Shown piece after piece: positions 40,935 to 51,860 of a DNA stretch of 64,000 bases. The notes beneath the pieces are model-generated. The model was not told where the DNA came from, did not search any database, and saw only the letters and a list, made by a program, of their open reading frames with translations. Each line of letters begins with the position of its first letter. The first letter of the stretch is position 1. The translations under genes and the position numbers were made by a program. Origin of the DNA: Cherax quadricarinatus (Eukaryota; Arthropoda; Malacostraca; Decapoda; Parastacidae); NCBI RefSeq assembly GCF_038502225.1, contig NC_091368.1, forward strand, positions 20,594,164 through 20,658,163, given 5' to 3'.

Positions 40935-41783
40935 TTATATGGGATAAACGTTCTTTGGGCAGCATTTATGGTGTTCAGAAAACTGATAGCTGTTTTCGTT
41001 AACCAAGTCAACAGATGATAAGTGTTCTCTAAGCCCATTGTAATCTGCTAAGCAAAAATCTGGAACTGTTACTGAGTTATCCCTATCATACTTCCATTCT
41101 ATGCTAAAGGTAATTGATTTGTGATCACTTGTGCAGAGTTCCTCTGTAATTTCTAAATTATTTACAAGGGCTTCCTTGTTAGCCGGAACTAAATCAAGCA
41201 GGTTATTTCCCCTTGTAGGTTCTGTCACAAACTGCTTCAAAAAACAGTCCTCAACTACTTCTTAGAAGTCATTTGATTCTAAATTCCCAGTCAAGAAATT
41301 CCAATCAATCTGACTAAAGTGAAAGTCTCCTGAAATTACTACATTATCGTGCCTTGTGGGCTTAACAATTTCCTCCCACAGTAATTTCCCTTGGTCCCTA
41401 AGTTTGGGGGGGGGGCGGTATATCACTCCTAGAATAAATTTTTCATGCCCCTCTGAAAATTCTATCCAGACAGACTCTGTATGTCTTACTTCAGACTTAA
41501 TACCCGTTTTTATGCAACAGTTCAAGTGATCTCGGACATTCAATGCCACCCCACCCTTCTTTGTGATATTTCCATTTACTTGGAACAATTTAAAACCCTG
41601 AATGTGACATTCCACAGGCATGTCCCGACTTTTGGAATTAAACCATGTCTCAGTGATTGCAAATACATAAATGTTACCTGCACTAGCAACTAATCTCAAC
41701 TCGTCCATGTTATTCCTAGCACTACGGCTATTATCACAATATATTTTTAAAGACCCTCCTTTCTCTTTACCCTTCCTGCTCAT
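40935..41783 (-). pseudogene. CR1-3 APE-type endonuclease
   Basis: LKIYCDNSRSARNNMDELRL (catalytic Asn region), FAITETWFN (catalytic Glu), ILGVIYRPPP, ISGDFHFSQIDW (the usual Asn is His) and SDHKSITFSI (catalytic His). It nicks target DNA for LINE insertion. A frameshift near 41260 and the Asn-to-His change argue for inactivity. Confidence 0.85.
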
Positions 41784-41902
41784 TTCTGATTTTCCACTAA
41801 ACCTATTACTGTCCTTGTCTCCTAGTTCCCCTAGAACTCATAATATTAGTACACTGGGACTTCACTGTATTCTCGCCAAAACCCATACACAACTATCTAT
41901 TC

Positions 41903-42650
41903 CTAGTTTAAAGCCTTAACAGCTCCCTCCACTGCAGTTGCCAGTGCTACCACCCCAGACCTAGATAAGTGAACCCCATCCCTGGCATACATGTCATTTC
42001 TGCCATAGAAGAAGTCCCAGTTGTCGATGAATTTTACTGCATTTTCTTTACAGTATTTGTCCAGCAAGCATTTGACACCAATTGCCCTGGACAACGATTC
42101 GTTTCCAACTCCTCTCCTTGGCAAAATACCACATATGACAGGGTTCCCACCCTTCTTCCTAATTATCTCCATTGCTGACCTATACCTGCTAATCAGGTCC
42201 TCACTCCTACGTCTGCCAACATCATTGCCTCCTGCACTGAGACAGATAATAGGATTGCTCCCATTACCTTTCATGATGTCGTTCAGACGGCTAACAATAT
42301 GAGCTATCCCAGCCCTGGAAACCATACCCTCTGCCTCCTCTGCCTGTCCCTAAGACAAAAGGTGCTTTCCATAAACTTAACCTGACTGTCTTCAACTAAA
42401 ACAATGTTTTTACCCTCACTTGTGGAATTCGACATGACGTTCTCGATGGTCTTTGTTGGGGCTTCAAGGAATGTCTCACGTCTGCCAGTGCTTCCTTAGT
42501 GCTCGTTGTGACGTTCCCAGTAGACAACCAACATTCGTCAGGTAGCACCGAAAATGGGTTGGAAGTTTCCACAGTAGTCTTCTGGTTCTTCGTTGTTTCT
42601 GCCTCTCCAACAGTCTTCTTGATCCTCAGCTTAGTTAGATGTTGTGCAGC
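41903..42650 (-). pseudogene. CR1-3 ORF1 esterase-like protein
   Basis: IICLSAGGNDVGRRR (GGND block), GNPVICGILPRRGVGNESLS and YARDGVHLSRSGVVALA (Asp-x-x-His block) form an SGNH-hydrolase-like domain, as in CR1-1 ORF1. The GDS block is lost in a frame break near 42330-42400. Upstream (42396-42650) is a charged, Thr-rich N-terminal segment. Confidence 0.82.
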
Positions 42651-42843
42651 CACTGACCAGGTTCCCCTCTTAACCTGACGACTCAGAACAGGATTACTAC
42701 GAATCCTCTTGTTCTCCTCCGTTAATCACTGTATCTCCAGCTTAGCAACCCTAAGCTCCTCTTTTAGCTGCTGGTAGTGTTGCTCAAGAGCATCTTGGTT
42801 CAGATTCACAAAGAGTCTTCAGTGAGCTAAGTACAGGTCACCA

Positions 42844-43480
42844 CTTAGAGAGTTCTGGAGGAATCACTTTAATATCATCCACTGCATAAGTCTTATAGGT
42901 AATGCTTGGCAGGGAGTGACTTCCAGGACTTTGAATTTTGCTTGGAGAAATTTGTGGCCAGAATGTGTCCTCGTCAAGGATTTTAAAGAGTTTGAGGCTG
43001 ACCCTGACGACCCTACGCCTGTTGTGGAATCTATTGTGTCTTTGGGGAAGTCCATGGGGTTGGAGGTGAGTGGCGAGGATGTGGAATAGTTGGTGGAGGA
43101 CCACAGGGAAGAGCTAGCTACTGAAGAGCTGCAAGACCTTGATCTGGAACACCAACAGACCACAGCAGAGGAAATTGGTTCAGAGGAGGAAGAGAGAGGG
43201 AAGAATGTGCCTTCGTCAGTGATTAAGGACATATGTGCAAAGTGGAGGGAGGTGTAAACTTTTGTTGAAAAATATCACCCTAACCAAGCTCAAACAAGCA
43301 AATCTTAAAGAGATGCAAGAAACAGAGCTCTCTGGACAGTCTTTTTTGTGCGACAGGGGTGCAGCGACTCTCAAGCTGGTCCTAGTGGAAGTAAAAGACA
43401 AAGAAGGGACGTAAAACCAGAGAAGGCTTTGATACCTGAAGTCCTTGTTGATGGAGATTCCCTTTCCAAACAATAATCAG
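42844..43480 (+). pseudogene. Tigger/pogo-type transposase, C-terminal part
   Basis: In frame with the earlier part when CR1-3 is removed: REFWRNHFNIIHCISLI, AWQGVTSRTLNFAWRNLWPE, then PTPVVESIVSLGKSMGLEVS and VEDHREELATEELQDL. This is the C-terminal region of Tigger transposases. A stop at 43089 and others later show decay. Confidence 0.88.
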
Positions 43481-43757
43481 TCCTCCCTGTCTCCCATAAG
43501 CCAACAAGTCTTCAATAAAGTATGCAATAGTGATTTAAATGTTCATTTATTTATTTTATTTAGTTCTCATTGTTTTGTGAATGTAAAACTATAGTTAATC
43601 TTTAAAAATTTATTGTTTGTTAATTTTTTTGGGTTTCTGGAACGGATTAATTGTATTTACATTAATTTTGATGGAAAATATTTCGGTTTTCAGCCATTAT
43701 GGATTTAGATCGACGTTCTGGAATGGAGAATAGCCGATAAGCAATGGTCCACTAAAT
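43481..43757 (+). mobile_element. Tigger 3' untranslated region and terminal end
   Basis: After the transposase the sequence contains GGTTTCTGGAACGGATTAAT, ATTTAGATCGACGTTCTGGA and a terminal stretch ending CAATGGTCCACT. It resembles the 3' end of Tigger elements as I remember it (ending near GGTTCCACT). The left end has been lost, so I cannot check the inverted repeat. Confidence 0.6.
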
Positions 43758-43769
43758 ATATATGGTGGA

Positions 43770-44685
43770 ATTATTATTGAAAGAAGGAGAGCAGTAGAGC
43801 AAATGAACAAGGAGGCTTTAGGAAGAATAGGGGGTATGTAGACCAAGTGTTTACCATGAAACAGTATTTAGATAAGGGTCAAGAGGATTTTGAGGAATTT
43901 ATGGATTTGGAAAAGGCTTATGATAGAGTGGATAGGGGGGCAATGTGACAGATGTTGCAAATGTATGAAATAGGACGTGGGTTATTGAAAGCAGTGAAGA
44001 GTTTTTACGAGGATAGAGAGGCTCAGGTTAGAGTATGTAGGCGAGAGGAAGATTATTTTCCAGTAAAAGTAGGCCTTAGACAAGGATGTGTGATGTCACC
44101 ATGGTTGTTCAATATATTTATAGATGGGGTTATAAGAGAAGTGGATGCTCGGATGTTGGCAAGACGTGTGGGGTTAAAAGATAAATAATCTAACACAAAG
44201 TGGGAGTTGCTACAGTTGCTCTTTGCTGATGACACTGTGCTTTTGGGGGATTCTGAAGAGAAGTTGCAGAGGCTGGTGGATGAGTTTGGTAGGGTATATA
44301 AAAGAAGAAAATTAAAGGTGAATATAGGAAAGAGTAAGGTTATGAGGATAACAAAAAAAATAGGTAATGGGAGATTGGATATCAGATTGGAAGGAGAGAG
44401 TATGGAGGAGGTGAATATATGCAGATATCTGGGAGTGGATGTGTCAGCAGATGGGTCTATGAAAGATGACGTGAATCATGGAACTGACGAGGGGAAAAAG
44501 TGAGTGGTGCACTGAGGAGTCTGTGAAGACAAGCAACACTATCCGTGAAAGCAAAGAGAGGAATGTATGAGAGTATAGTTATACCATCGCTCTTATGTGA
44601 GTGTGAAGCATGGGGGGGGGGGTGAATGTTGCAACAAGGAGAAGGCTGGAGGCAGTGGAGATGTTATATCTGAGGGCAATGTGTG
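43770..44685 (+). pseudogene. LINE L-C, copy 4, decayed RT
   Basis: Plus strand: DLEKAYDRVDR-like sequence, LKAVKSFYEDREAQVRVCRR, KVGLRQGCVMSPWLFNIFID, LLFADDTVLLGDSEEK and CRYLGVDVSADGSMKDDVNH. It matches L-C copy 3. Stops at about 44190 and 44500 split it. It covers more of the RT N-terminus than copy 3. Confidence 0.85.
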
Positions 44686-45370
44686 GTGAAATCTGACTCT
44701 AAACTGACCTTGAAGAACCACACTGTAAATCTTGCAGACAAGGCAGCCAGGATGTTTGCAACACTGACGTATCTTGCATCAGTTTGACAGTAGGGGTTGC
44801 AAGATTCTGTATGAGGGACAAGTACGCTCACATCTTGAGTATGCTCCACTTTCTTCGTTTGCTCCCCCCCCCTCCCATTTGTGATTGTTTGACAGAGTAG
44901 AGAACAGAGCAAGACGTCTCATCTCTCGCCTGGACCCATCCTGGATAGATCTGTTATTTCAACAGAGCCTTCAACACAGGAGGGATGTGGGTGGCCTTAC
45001 TGTTATGTACAAGGCCAACATTGTCAAAGTACCACACTTGGCTCCACTTCGAGGATAGCAAGAAGCAAGCTTGTATACCACAAGACGGGCAGAAAGCAAC
45101 AACTTCACTCTGGCTGTAACCTTCTCCAGAACATCACATCATCTGAGATCATTTATCCCCAGGATGACTCGAGTATGGAACACATTCTTACATCATTATG
45201 ATGTCAACGAGATAAAGTCAGTTGATCAAATAAAAATGCTGGCCCACAGATGGCTCCAACTTCATCCTGTTCCCTACTTGTATGTTTCATAACATTAATC
45301 AAAAATACTTTCATTTGAGCTGATGTAACAGTTCTTAGCTTGTCAATAAAGACAGGAATCTTTAACTTCT
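44686..45370 (+). pseudogene. LINE L-F RT C-terminal remnant
   Basis: Pieces read LKNHTVNLADKAARMFATLT, RVENRARRLISRLDPSW, HRRDVGGLTVMYKANIVKVP, SFIPRMTRVWNTFLHHYDV and KMLAHRWLQLHPVPYLYVS. They have the look of the conserved C-terminus of Jockey-type LINE RTs (an R-x-WN-x-L-like motif). The 3' region doubles the phrase AGCTTGTCAATAAAG, giving two AATAAA signals. It is a different family from L-B, L-C and L-E, and is badly broken. Confidence 0.65.
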
Positions 45371-45420
45371 CAATAGCTTGTCAATAAAGTTAGGGATCCT
45401 TACTCTATCCTTGTCAAACC

Positions 45421-45438
45421 CTGAGAGAGAGAGAGAGA

Positions 45439-45533
<95 letters not shown>
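45421..45533 (+). repeat. (GA)n microsatellite
   Basis: About 113 bp of nearly pure GA. Serine-leucine frames on the minus strand here are products of it. Confidence 0.97.
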
Positions 45534-45534
<1 letters not shown>

Positions 45535-46232
45535 AATGACTGAAAAAATATTGGACTTTGAAGCGCTTTTGTGATTTTTACCAAAAATAAATTCACAGCA
45601 AGCATGTGTTATCACAACATGCAAATCATAAAAAATAGTGAAATTTAAACGGTTTCGTGATTTCACAGATTATCAAAGACCTGTAATAATATCAGAACAG
45701 CAGAAATCTATATTAGGCTGAGATGTGACCTCATGGTCACGCCCAACATTACACCCGCCCCATTATGATGCCTTTGGAATGGTCAAGAATTTGTCAAACA
45801 TAGCTTCAATTCTTCCCAAATTTTATGTTTATAATTTGTCAAGCATAGAATAAGTTCTTACCAAATTAACTTGAGTATTTGAGTGCTAATATCTGCATAG
45901 TCTTCCGTACACCCATGACCCTTGTTAGTTTAATATGTTTATTATGCACCCCATACCCATCCTGTGGGCGGTAGTTAAAAGATTACAGAGGTACATATTG
46001 GGTCCAGGGACTGGACTCCAAAGTTATGATAGCTGAACCAGTTACAAAGGTAATGAACTCCAGGTAGATCTGGTCACAATCATGGCAAATTACAAAGGTA
46101 ATGCATCAGCCTCACTCCTATACATGGTTACAGTCATGAACAAATTACAAAGTAATGAACCACTGATACGTCCACACCTGGTCACAATTGTAATGAATTA
46201 TAAATACAAATATTAAGTGGGTCACACACCCA
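45534..46232. other. Unassigned DNA with weak tandem structure
   Basis: No supported gene. Between about 46020 and 46200 the phrase ACAAAGGTAATG (or ACAAAGTAATG) recurs about every 55-60 bp beside CTGGTCACAA, a degenerate tandem repeat. Confidence 0.5.
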
Positions 46233-46234
46233 CA

Positions 46235-46238
46235 CGAG

Positions 46239-46321
<83 letters not shown>
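46235..46321 (+). repeat. (CG)(CA)n microsatellite
   Basis: A short CG alternation followed by a pure CA run that ends at the first recognisable base of L-B copy 2. Confidence 0.95.
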
Positions 46322-46326
<5 letters not shown>

Positions 46327-48598
46327 CCCCTAGGAGCTAGTGACCACGTGGTTCTGTACTTTGAATACATAGTAGAGTTGCAAGTGGAGAGAGTAACAAG
46401 AGTTGAATGGGTAAAGCCAGACTATAAAAGAGGGGACTACATAGGGTTGAGGAACTTCCTGCAGGAGGTTCCATGGGACAGAGAACTGGCAGGAAAGCCA
46501 GTAAACGAAATGATGGAATATGAAACAACAAAATGCAAGGAGGCAGTGGAAAGGTTTATTCCCAAGGGCAAGAGAAACGAGCCCCTGGTTTACCCGACGG
46601 TGTAAGGAGGCAAAAACAAAGTGCAATAGAGAATGGAAAAAGTACAGAAGGCAGAGAACACACGAAAATAGGGAGATCAGTCGCAGAGCCAGGAACGAGT
46701 ATGCACAGGTAAGAAGGGAGGCCCAGCGACAGTATGAAAATGACATAGCATCGAAAATCAAGACTGACCCGAAATTGCTGTATAGCCATATCAGGAGGAA
46801 GACGACAGTCAAAGACCAGGTGATCAGATTGAGGACAGAAGGGGGAGAACTCACAAGAAATGATCAGGAGGTATGTGAGGAGCTAAACAGGAGATTTATG
46901 GAAGTTTTTACAGTAGAGACAGGAAGGGCTGTGGGAAGACAGCACAGAAGGGAACACCAAGAGGGAATATACCAACAAGTTTTGGATGACATACGAACAA
47001 CCGAGGAGGAGGTGGTGCAGAAGCTGCTAAGTGACCTTGATACCTCAAAGGCGATGGGACCGGACAACATCTCCACATGGGTCCTTAGAGAAGGAGCAGA
47101 GATACTGTGCATGCCCCTAACCACAATCTTCAACACATCCCTTGAAACTGGGCAACTACCTGAGAAATGGAAGACAGCAAATGTAGTCCCCATATTTAAG
47201 AAAGGAAACAGAAATGAGGCACTAAACTACAGACCTCTGTCTCTGCATTGTATTGTGTGCAGTCATGGAGAAGATTATCAAGAGAGTGGTGGAACACCTG
47301 GAACGGAACAAGATTATAAATGAAAACCATCATGGGTTCATGGAAGGCATTTGCCTGTGTTACAAACCTCCTGGAGTTTTATGACAAGGTAACAGAAGTA
47401 AGACACGAGAGAGAGGGGTGGGTTGATTGCGTTTTCCTAGACTGCAGGAAGACCTTTGACACAGTTCCCCACAAGAGATTAGTGCAGAAGCTGGAGGATC
47501 AGGGGCATATAACAGGGAGGGCACTGCAATGGATCAGGGAATAACTGACAGGGAGGCAGCAACGAGTCATGGTACGTGAAGAGGTATCACAGTGGGCGCC
47601 TGCGACGAGCGGGGTCCCACAGGGGTCAGTTCTAGGACCAGTGCTATTTTTGATATATGCGAACGACATGATGGAAGGAATAGACTCTGAAGTGTCCCTA
47701 TTCGCAGACGATGTGAAGTTGATGAGAATAATTAAATCGGATGAGGATGAGGCAGGACTGCAAAGAGACTTGGACAGGCTGGACATGTGGTCCAGAAACT
47801 GGCTTCTCGAATTCAATCCTGCCAAATGCAAAGTCACGAAGATTGGGGAGGGGCAAAGAAGACCGCAGACAGAGTATAGGCTAGGTGGACAAAGACTACA
47901 GACCTCACTCAGGGAGAAAGACCTTGGGGTGACCATAACACCGAGCACGTCACCGGAGGCACACATCAACCAAATAACTGCTGCAGCATACGGGCGCCTG
48001 GCAAACCTGAGAATAGCGTTCCGATACCTTAATAAGGAATCGTTCAAGACACTGTACACTGTGTATGTTAGGCCCATACTGGAGCATGCAGCACCAGTCT
48101 GGAACCCACACCTAGTCAAACACGTCAAGAAGTTAGAGAAAGTACAAAGGTTTGCAACAAGGCTAGTCCCAGAGCTCAGGGGAATGTCGTACGAGGAAAG
48201 GTTGAGGGAAATTAGACTGACGACACTGGAGGACAGAAGGGTCAGGGGAGATATGATAACGACATCCAAGATACTGCGGGGAATAGACAAGGTGGACAGA
48301 GACAGGATGTTCCAGAGAGGGGACACAGAAACAAGGGGTCACAATTGGAAGCTGAAGACTCAGACGAGTCACAGGGACATTAGGAAGTATTTCTTCAGTC
48401 ATAGAGTCGTCAGGAAGTGGAATAGCCTAGCTAGTGAAGTAGTGGAGGCAGGAACCATACATACTTTTAAGAAGAGGTATGACAAAGCTCAGGAAGCAGA
48501 GAGGGAGAGGACCTAGTAGCGATCAGTGAAGAGGCGGGGCCAGGAGCTGAGTCTCGACCCCTGCAACCACAATTAGGTGTGTACAATTAGGTGAGTAC
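46322..48598 (+). pseudogene. L-B LINE, copy 2 (RT, 5'-truncated)
   Basis: Begins at the end of the endonuclease (LGASDHVVLYFEY) and runs through the Arg/Lys-rich linker, STWVLREGAEILCMPLTTIF, NVVPIFKKGNRNEALNYRPL, CVFLDCRKTFDTVPHKRLVQ, SGVPQGSVLGPVLFLIYAND, the active site LFADDVKLMR, FNPAKCKVTKIG and the C-terminal HRVVRKWNSLASEVV. Broken by frameshifts near 46590 and 47310 and a stop at about 47542. It ends with GCGGGGCCAGGAGCTGAG and two units of a 14-bp repeat (CAATTAGGTGAGTA type). Confidence 0.9.
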
Positions 48599-48640
48599 GA
48601 GGGCGCACGCACAGACATATGCACACGAGCGTACAAATAT

Positions 48641-49153
48641 ATGCATACACACAAGCACGCACTCCTACCCATCTTTCCACCGGGATACCAAATCCGGAGG
48701 AAAGACAGAGGGAACAGGGGGGGTGGAGGAGTGGCATTGCTGATCAAAAATCGCTGGAATTTTGATGACCTGGAGAGAGGAGACAGCGGAGAAGAAAGTG
48801 ATTACATAGCGGGAACGCTTCACTCTGGAGGTCCCAAGGTGGTAATAGCAGTGATGTATAACCCACCACAGAACAGCAGGAGGCCAAGGCAAAAGTACGA
48901 CGAGAGCAATAGAGCGATGGTTGACACACTGGCTAGAGTGGCCAGAAGAGCTCATGCATGCAGGGCAAAGCTCCTGATCATGGGTGACTTTAACCACAAG
49001 GAGATCGATTGGAAGAACTTGGACCCACATGGGGGCCAAGATACATGGAGGGCTAAGATGATGGAGGTGGTACTGGAAAACTTCATGTGCCAACACGTAA
49101 GGTACACTACAAGAGAGAGAGAGGAGAGGATGAACCAGCAAGGCTGGACTTAG
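48641..49153 (+). pseudogene. L-B copy 3 endonuclease part
   Basis: GYQIRRKDRGNRGGGGVALLIKNRW-like start, then VVIAVMYNPPQ and LLIMGDFNHKEIDW with the Asp/Asn catalytic pair, as in APE-type LINE endonucleases. The ITETW-like N-terminal block is missing by truncation. The frame ends where the GA-rich tract shifts it into the main RT frame. Confidence 0.85.
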
Positions 49154-51168
49154 TATTCACCTTGAGTAGTGCAGATATCGAGGACATCACATATGAAAGA
49201 CCCCTTGGGGCCAGTGACCATGTGGTTTTAAGCTTCGAATACACAGTAGAGCTACAAGTGGAGGGAGAAGCAGGAAGGCCAGGACGAATGAAGCCAAACT
49301 ACAAGAAAGGGGACTACACAGGAATGAGGAACTTCCTGAACGGGGTTCAGTGGGACAGAGAACTGGCAGGGAAGCCAGTTAATGAGATGATGGAATATGT
49401 AGCAACAAAATGCAAGGAGGCTGAGGAGAGGTTTGTACCCAAGGGTAACAGGAATAATGAAAAAGCCAGGATGAGCCCATGGTTTACCCAAAGGTGCAGG
49501 GAGGCAAAAACCAAGTGTGCTAGGGAATGGAAGAAATATAGAAGGCAAAGGACCCAGGAGAATAAGGAGAGCAGTCGTAGAGCCAGAAACGAATATGCAC
49601 AGATAAGAAGGGAGGCCCAAAGACAATATGAAAACGACATAGCAGCAAAAGCCAAATCTAACCCGAAACTGTTGTACAGCCACATCAGGAGGAAAACAAC
49701 AGTCAAGGACCAGGTAATCAGGCTAAGGAAGGAAGGAGGAGAGACAACAAGAAATGACCGTGAAGTATGTGAGGAACTCAACAAGAGATTCAAAGAAGTG
49801 TTCACAGAGGAGACAGAAGGGGCTCCAGAAAGACGGAGAGGTGGGGCACACCACCATGTGCTGGACACAGTGCACACAACCGAGGAAGAAGTGAAGAGGT
49901 TTCTGAGTGAGCTAGATACCTCAAAGGCAATGGGGCCAGATAACATCTCCCCATGGGTATTGAGAGAGGGAGCAGAGGCGCTATGTGTACCCCTAACAAC
50001 AATATTCAATACATCTATCGAAACAGGGAGATTGCCTGAGGCATGGAAGACAGCAAATGTAGTCCCAATCTTTAAAAAAGGAGACAGACATGAAGCATTA
50101 AACTACAGACCAGTGTCACTGACATGTATAGTATGCAAAATCATGGAGAAGATTATCAGGAGAAGAGTGGTGGAACACCTAGAAAGGAACGATCTTATCA
50201 ACAGCAGCCAACATGGTTTCAGGGACGGGAAATCCTGTGTCACAAACCTACTGGAGTTCTATGACATGGTGACAGCAGTAAGACAAGAGAGAGAGGGGTG
50301 GGTGGATTGCATTTTCTTGGACTGCAAGAAGGCGTTTGACACAGTTCCACACAAGAGATTGGTGCAAAAACTGGAGGACCAAGCAGGGATAACAGGGAAG
50401 GCACTACAATGGATCAGGGAATACTTGTCAGGAAGACAGCAGCGAGTCATGGTACGTGACGAGGTGTCAGAGTGGGCACCTGTGACCAGCCGGGTCCCAC
50501 AGGGGTCAGTCCTAGGACCAGTGCTGTTTCTGGTATTTGTGAACGACATGACGGAAGGAATAGACTCTGAGGTGTCCCTGTTTGCAGATGACGTGAAGTT
50601 GATGAGAAGAATTCACTCGATCGAAGACCAGGCAGAACTACAAAGGGATCTGGACAGCCTGCAGACCTGGTCCAGCAATTGGCTCCTGGAGTTCAATCCC
50701 ACCAAGTGCAAAGTCATGAAGATTGGGGAAGGGCAAAGAAGACCGCAGACGGAGTACAGTCTAGGGGGCCAGAGACTACAAACCTCACTCAAGGAAAAAG
50801 ATCTTGGGCTGAGTATAACACAAGGCACATCTCCTGAAGCGCACATCAACCAAATAACTGCTGCAGCATATGGGCGCCTAGCAAACCTCAGAACAGCATT
50901 CCGACATCTTAATAAGGAATCATTCAGGACCTTGTACACCGTGTACGTTAGGCGCATATTGGAGTATGCGGCACCAGTTTGGAACCCACACCTAGCCAAG
51001 CACGTAAAGAAACTAGAGAAAGTGCAAAGGTTTGCAACAAGACTAGTCCCAGAGCTAAGAGGTATGTCCTACGAGGACAGGTTAAGGGAAATCAACCTGA
51101 CGACACTGGAGGACAGGAGAGATAGGGGGGGACATGATAACGACATACAAAATACTGAGAGGAATTGA
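49087..51168 (+). CDS. L-B copy 3 RT, 693-codon open frame
   Basis: The longest open frame in the window. It holds the end of the endonuclease (ASDHVVLSFEY, catalytic His), a basic linker rich in Arg and Lys, and then RT: NVVPIFKKGDRHEALNYRPV, SQHGFRDGKSC, CIFLDCKKAFDTVPHKRL (first Asp), SRVPQGSVLGPVLFLVFVND, the active site SLFADDVKLMRR and FNPTKCKVMKIG, then the thumb and LVPELRGMSYEDRLREI. The terminal part continues in another frame at 51134-51394 after the G run. CR1-like by motif. The ATG at 49087 is probably not the true start, since the endonuclease lies upstream. Confidence 0.88.
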   Translation: MPTRKVHYKRERGEDEPARLDLVFTLSSADIEDITYERPLGASDHVVLSFEYTVELQVEGEAGRPGRMKPNYKKGDYTGMRNFLNGVQWDRELAGKPVNEMMEYVATKCKEAEERFVPKGNRNNEKARMSPWFTQRCREAKTKCAREWKKYRRQRTQENKESSRRARNEYAQIRREAQRQYENDIAAKAKSNPKLLYSHIRRKTTVKDQVIRLRKEGGETTRNDREVCEELNKRFKEVFTEETEGAPERRRGGAHHHVLDTVHTTEEEVKRFLSELDTSKAMGPDNISPWVLREGAEALCVPLTTIFNTSIETGRLPEAWKTANVVPIFKKGDRHEALNYRPVSLTCIVCKIMEKIIRRRVVEHLERNDLINSSQHGFRDGKSCVTNLLEFYDMVTAVRQEREGWVDCIFLDCKKAFDTVPHKRLVQKLEDQAGITGKALQWIREYLSGRQQRVMVRDEVSEWAPVTSRVPQGSVLGPVLFLVFVNDMTEGIDSEVSLFADDVKLMRRIHSIEDQAELQRDLDSLQTWSSNWLLEFNPTKCKVMKIGEGQRRPQTEYSLGGQRLQTSLKEKDLGLSITQGTSPEAHINQITAAAYGRLANLRTAFRHLNKESFRTLYTVYVRRILEYAAPVWNPHLAKHVKKLEKVQRFATRLVPELRGMSYEDRLREINLTTLEDRRDRGGHDNDIQNTERN

Positions 51169-51394
51169 CAAGGTGGACAAAGACAGGATGTTCCAGAGAT
51201 TGGACACAGTAACAAGGGGACACAGTTGGAAGTTGAAGACACAGATGAATCACAGGGATGTTAGGAAGTATTTCTTCAGCCACAGAGTAGTCAGTAAGTG
51301 GAATAGTTTGGGAAGCGATGTAGTGGAGGCAGGATCCATACATAGCTTTAAGCAGAGGTATGATAAAGCTCACGGCTCAGGGAGAGTGACCTAG
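51134..51394 (+). pseudogene. L-B copy 3 RT C-terminus after frameshift
   Basis: Continues the RT protein: YKILRGIDKVDKDRMFQRL, YFFSHRVVSKWNSLG and FKQRYDKAH, then the stop. It matches the last part of copy 2. The only break from the main frame is the seven-G run at 51124-51130. Confidence 0.88.
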
Positions 51395-51471
51395 TAGCGA
51401 TCAGTGAAGAGGCGGGGCCAGGAGCTCGGACTCGACCCCCGCAACCTCAACTAGGTGAGTACAACTAGGCG

Positions 51472-51474
<3 letters not shown>

Positions 51475-51521
<47 letters not shown>
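51475..51521 (+). repeat. (AC)n microsatellite at L-B copy 3 end
   Basis: A pure AC run between the L-B 3' repeat and L-G copy 2, the same arrangement as at 14731. Confidence 0.97.
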
Positions 51522-51523
<2 letters not shown>

Positions 51524-51860
51524 GTAATGCTTTATTTACAGCTAGCAAAGTCAGGGTATTTCTCCAGAATGGTCTGTAATATACCACTGTGGATAAAATA
51601 CTTTGCCATTTCTTGAACATTTCTGAGTTGTCTCTAAATTCATTAATTTGATCACACTCCAGTACATAATGACGCAGGGTGTGACAATAGTCCATCTGGC
51701 AAAGTTTACATTTCGTTAGGTCTACATCTGGTGGTGGTGATTTAACCTGCCATAGATACTTGTAACCCAGCCGGAGCCGGGCTGTAGTGACATCCAAGAG
51801 TCTGCTTATCTTGTTGGATGCACCATAGACATGTGGCTTGTAGTGTTCAATTTCTGTAGT
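51522..51860 (-). pseudogene. LINE L-G remnant, copy 2
   Basis: Minus strand: YGASNKISRLLDVTTARLRL, YLWQV, CKLCQMDYCHTLRHYVLEC and NEFRDNSEMFKKW, the same C-terminal Cys/His domain as 19197-19396. About 110 codons are open. No RT motif remains. Confidence 0.75.

Larger units (their letters stand above)
36552..42843 (-). mobile_element. CR1-type LINE (CR1-3) split by a Penelope element
   Basis: The two CR1 halves are 36552-37186 (3' end and RT C-terminus) and 39578-42843 (RT, endonuclease, ORF1), both on the minus strand and complementary in content. About 95 bp present in CR1-2 (about 21453-21543) are missing at the junction. The element opens with ATGAACATAAGAACATAAG, the CR1 tail. It sits in the Tigger transposase, whose frame rejoins when CR1-3 is removed. 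Confidence 0.9.
48599..51474 (+). mobile_element. L-B LINE, copy 3, best preserved
   Basis: Head-to-tail with copy 2. It lacks ORF1 and the start of the endonuclease, but the rest of the coding sequence is broken at only two points, both in simple tracts: a GA-rich stretch (about 49112-49130) and a run of seven G (51124-51130). The 3' end has two units of CAACTAGGTGAGTA and then an AC run. Confidence 0.92.

Noticed and set aside
45400..45666. Ser-Leu repeat frames
   Set aside because: Translation of the GA microsatellite.
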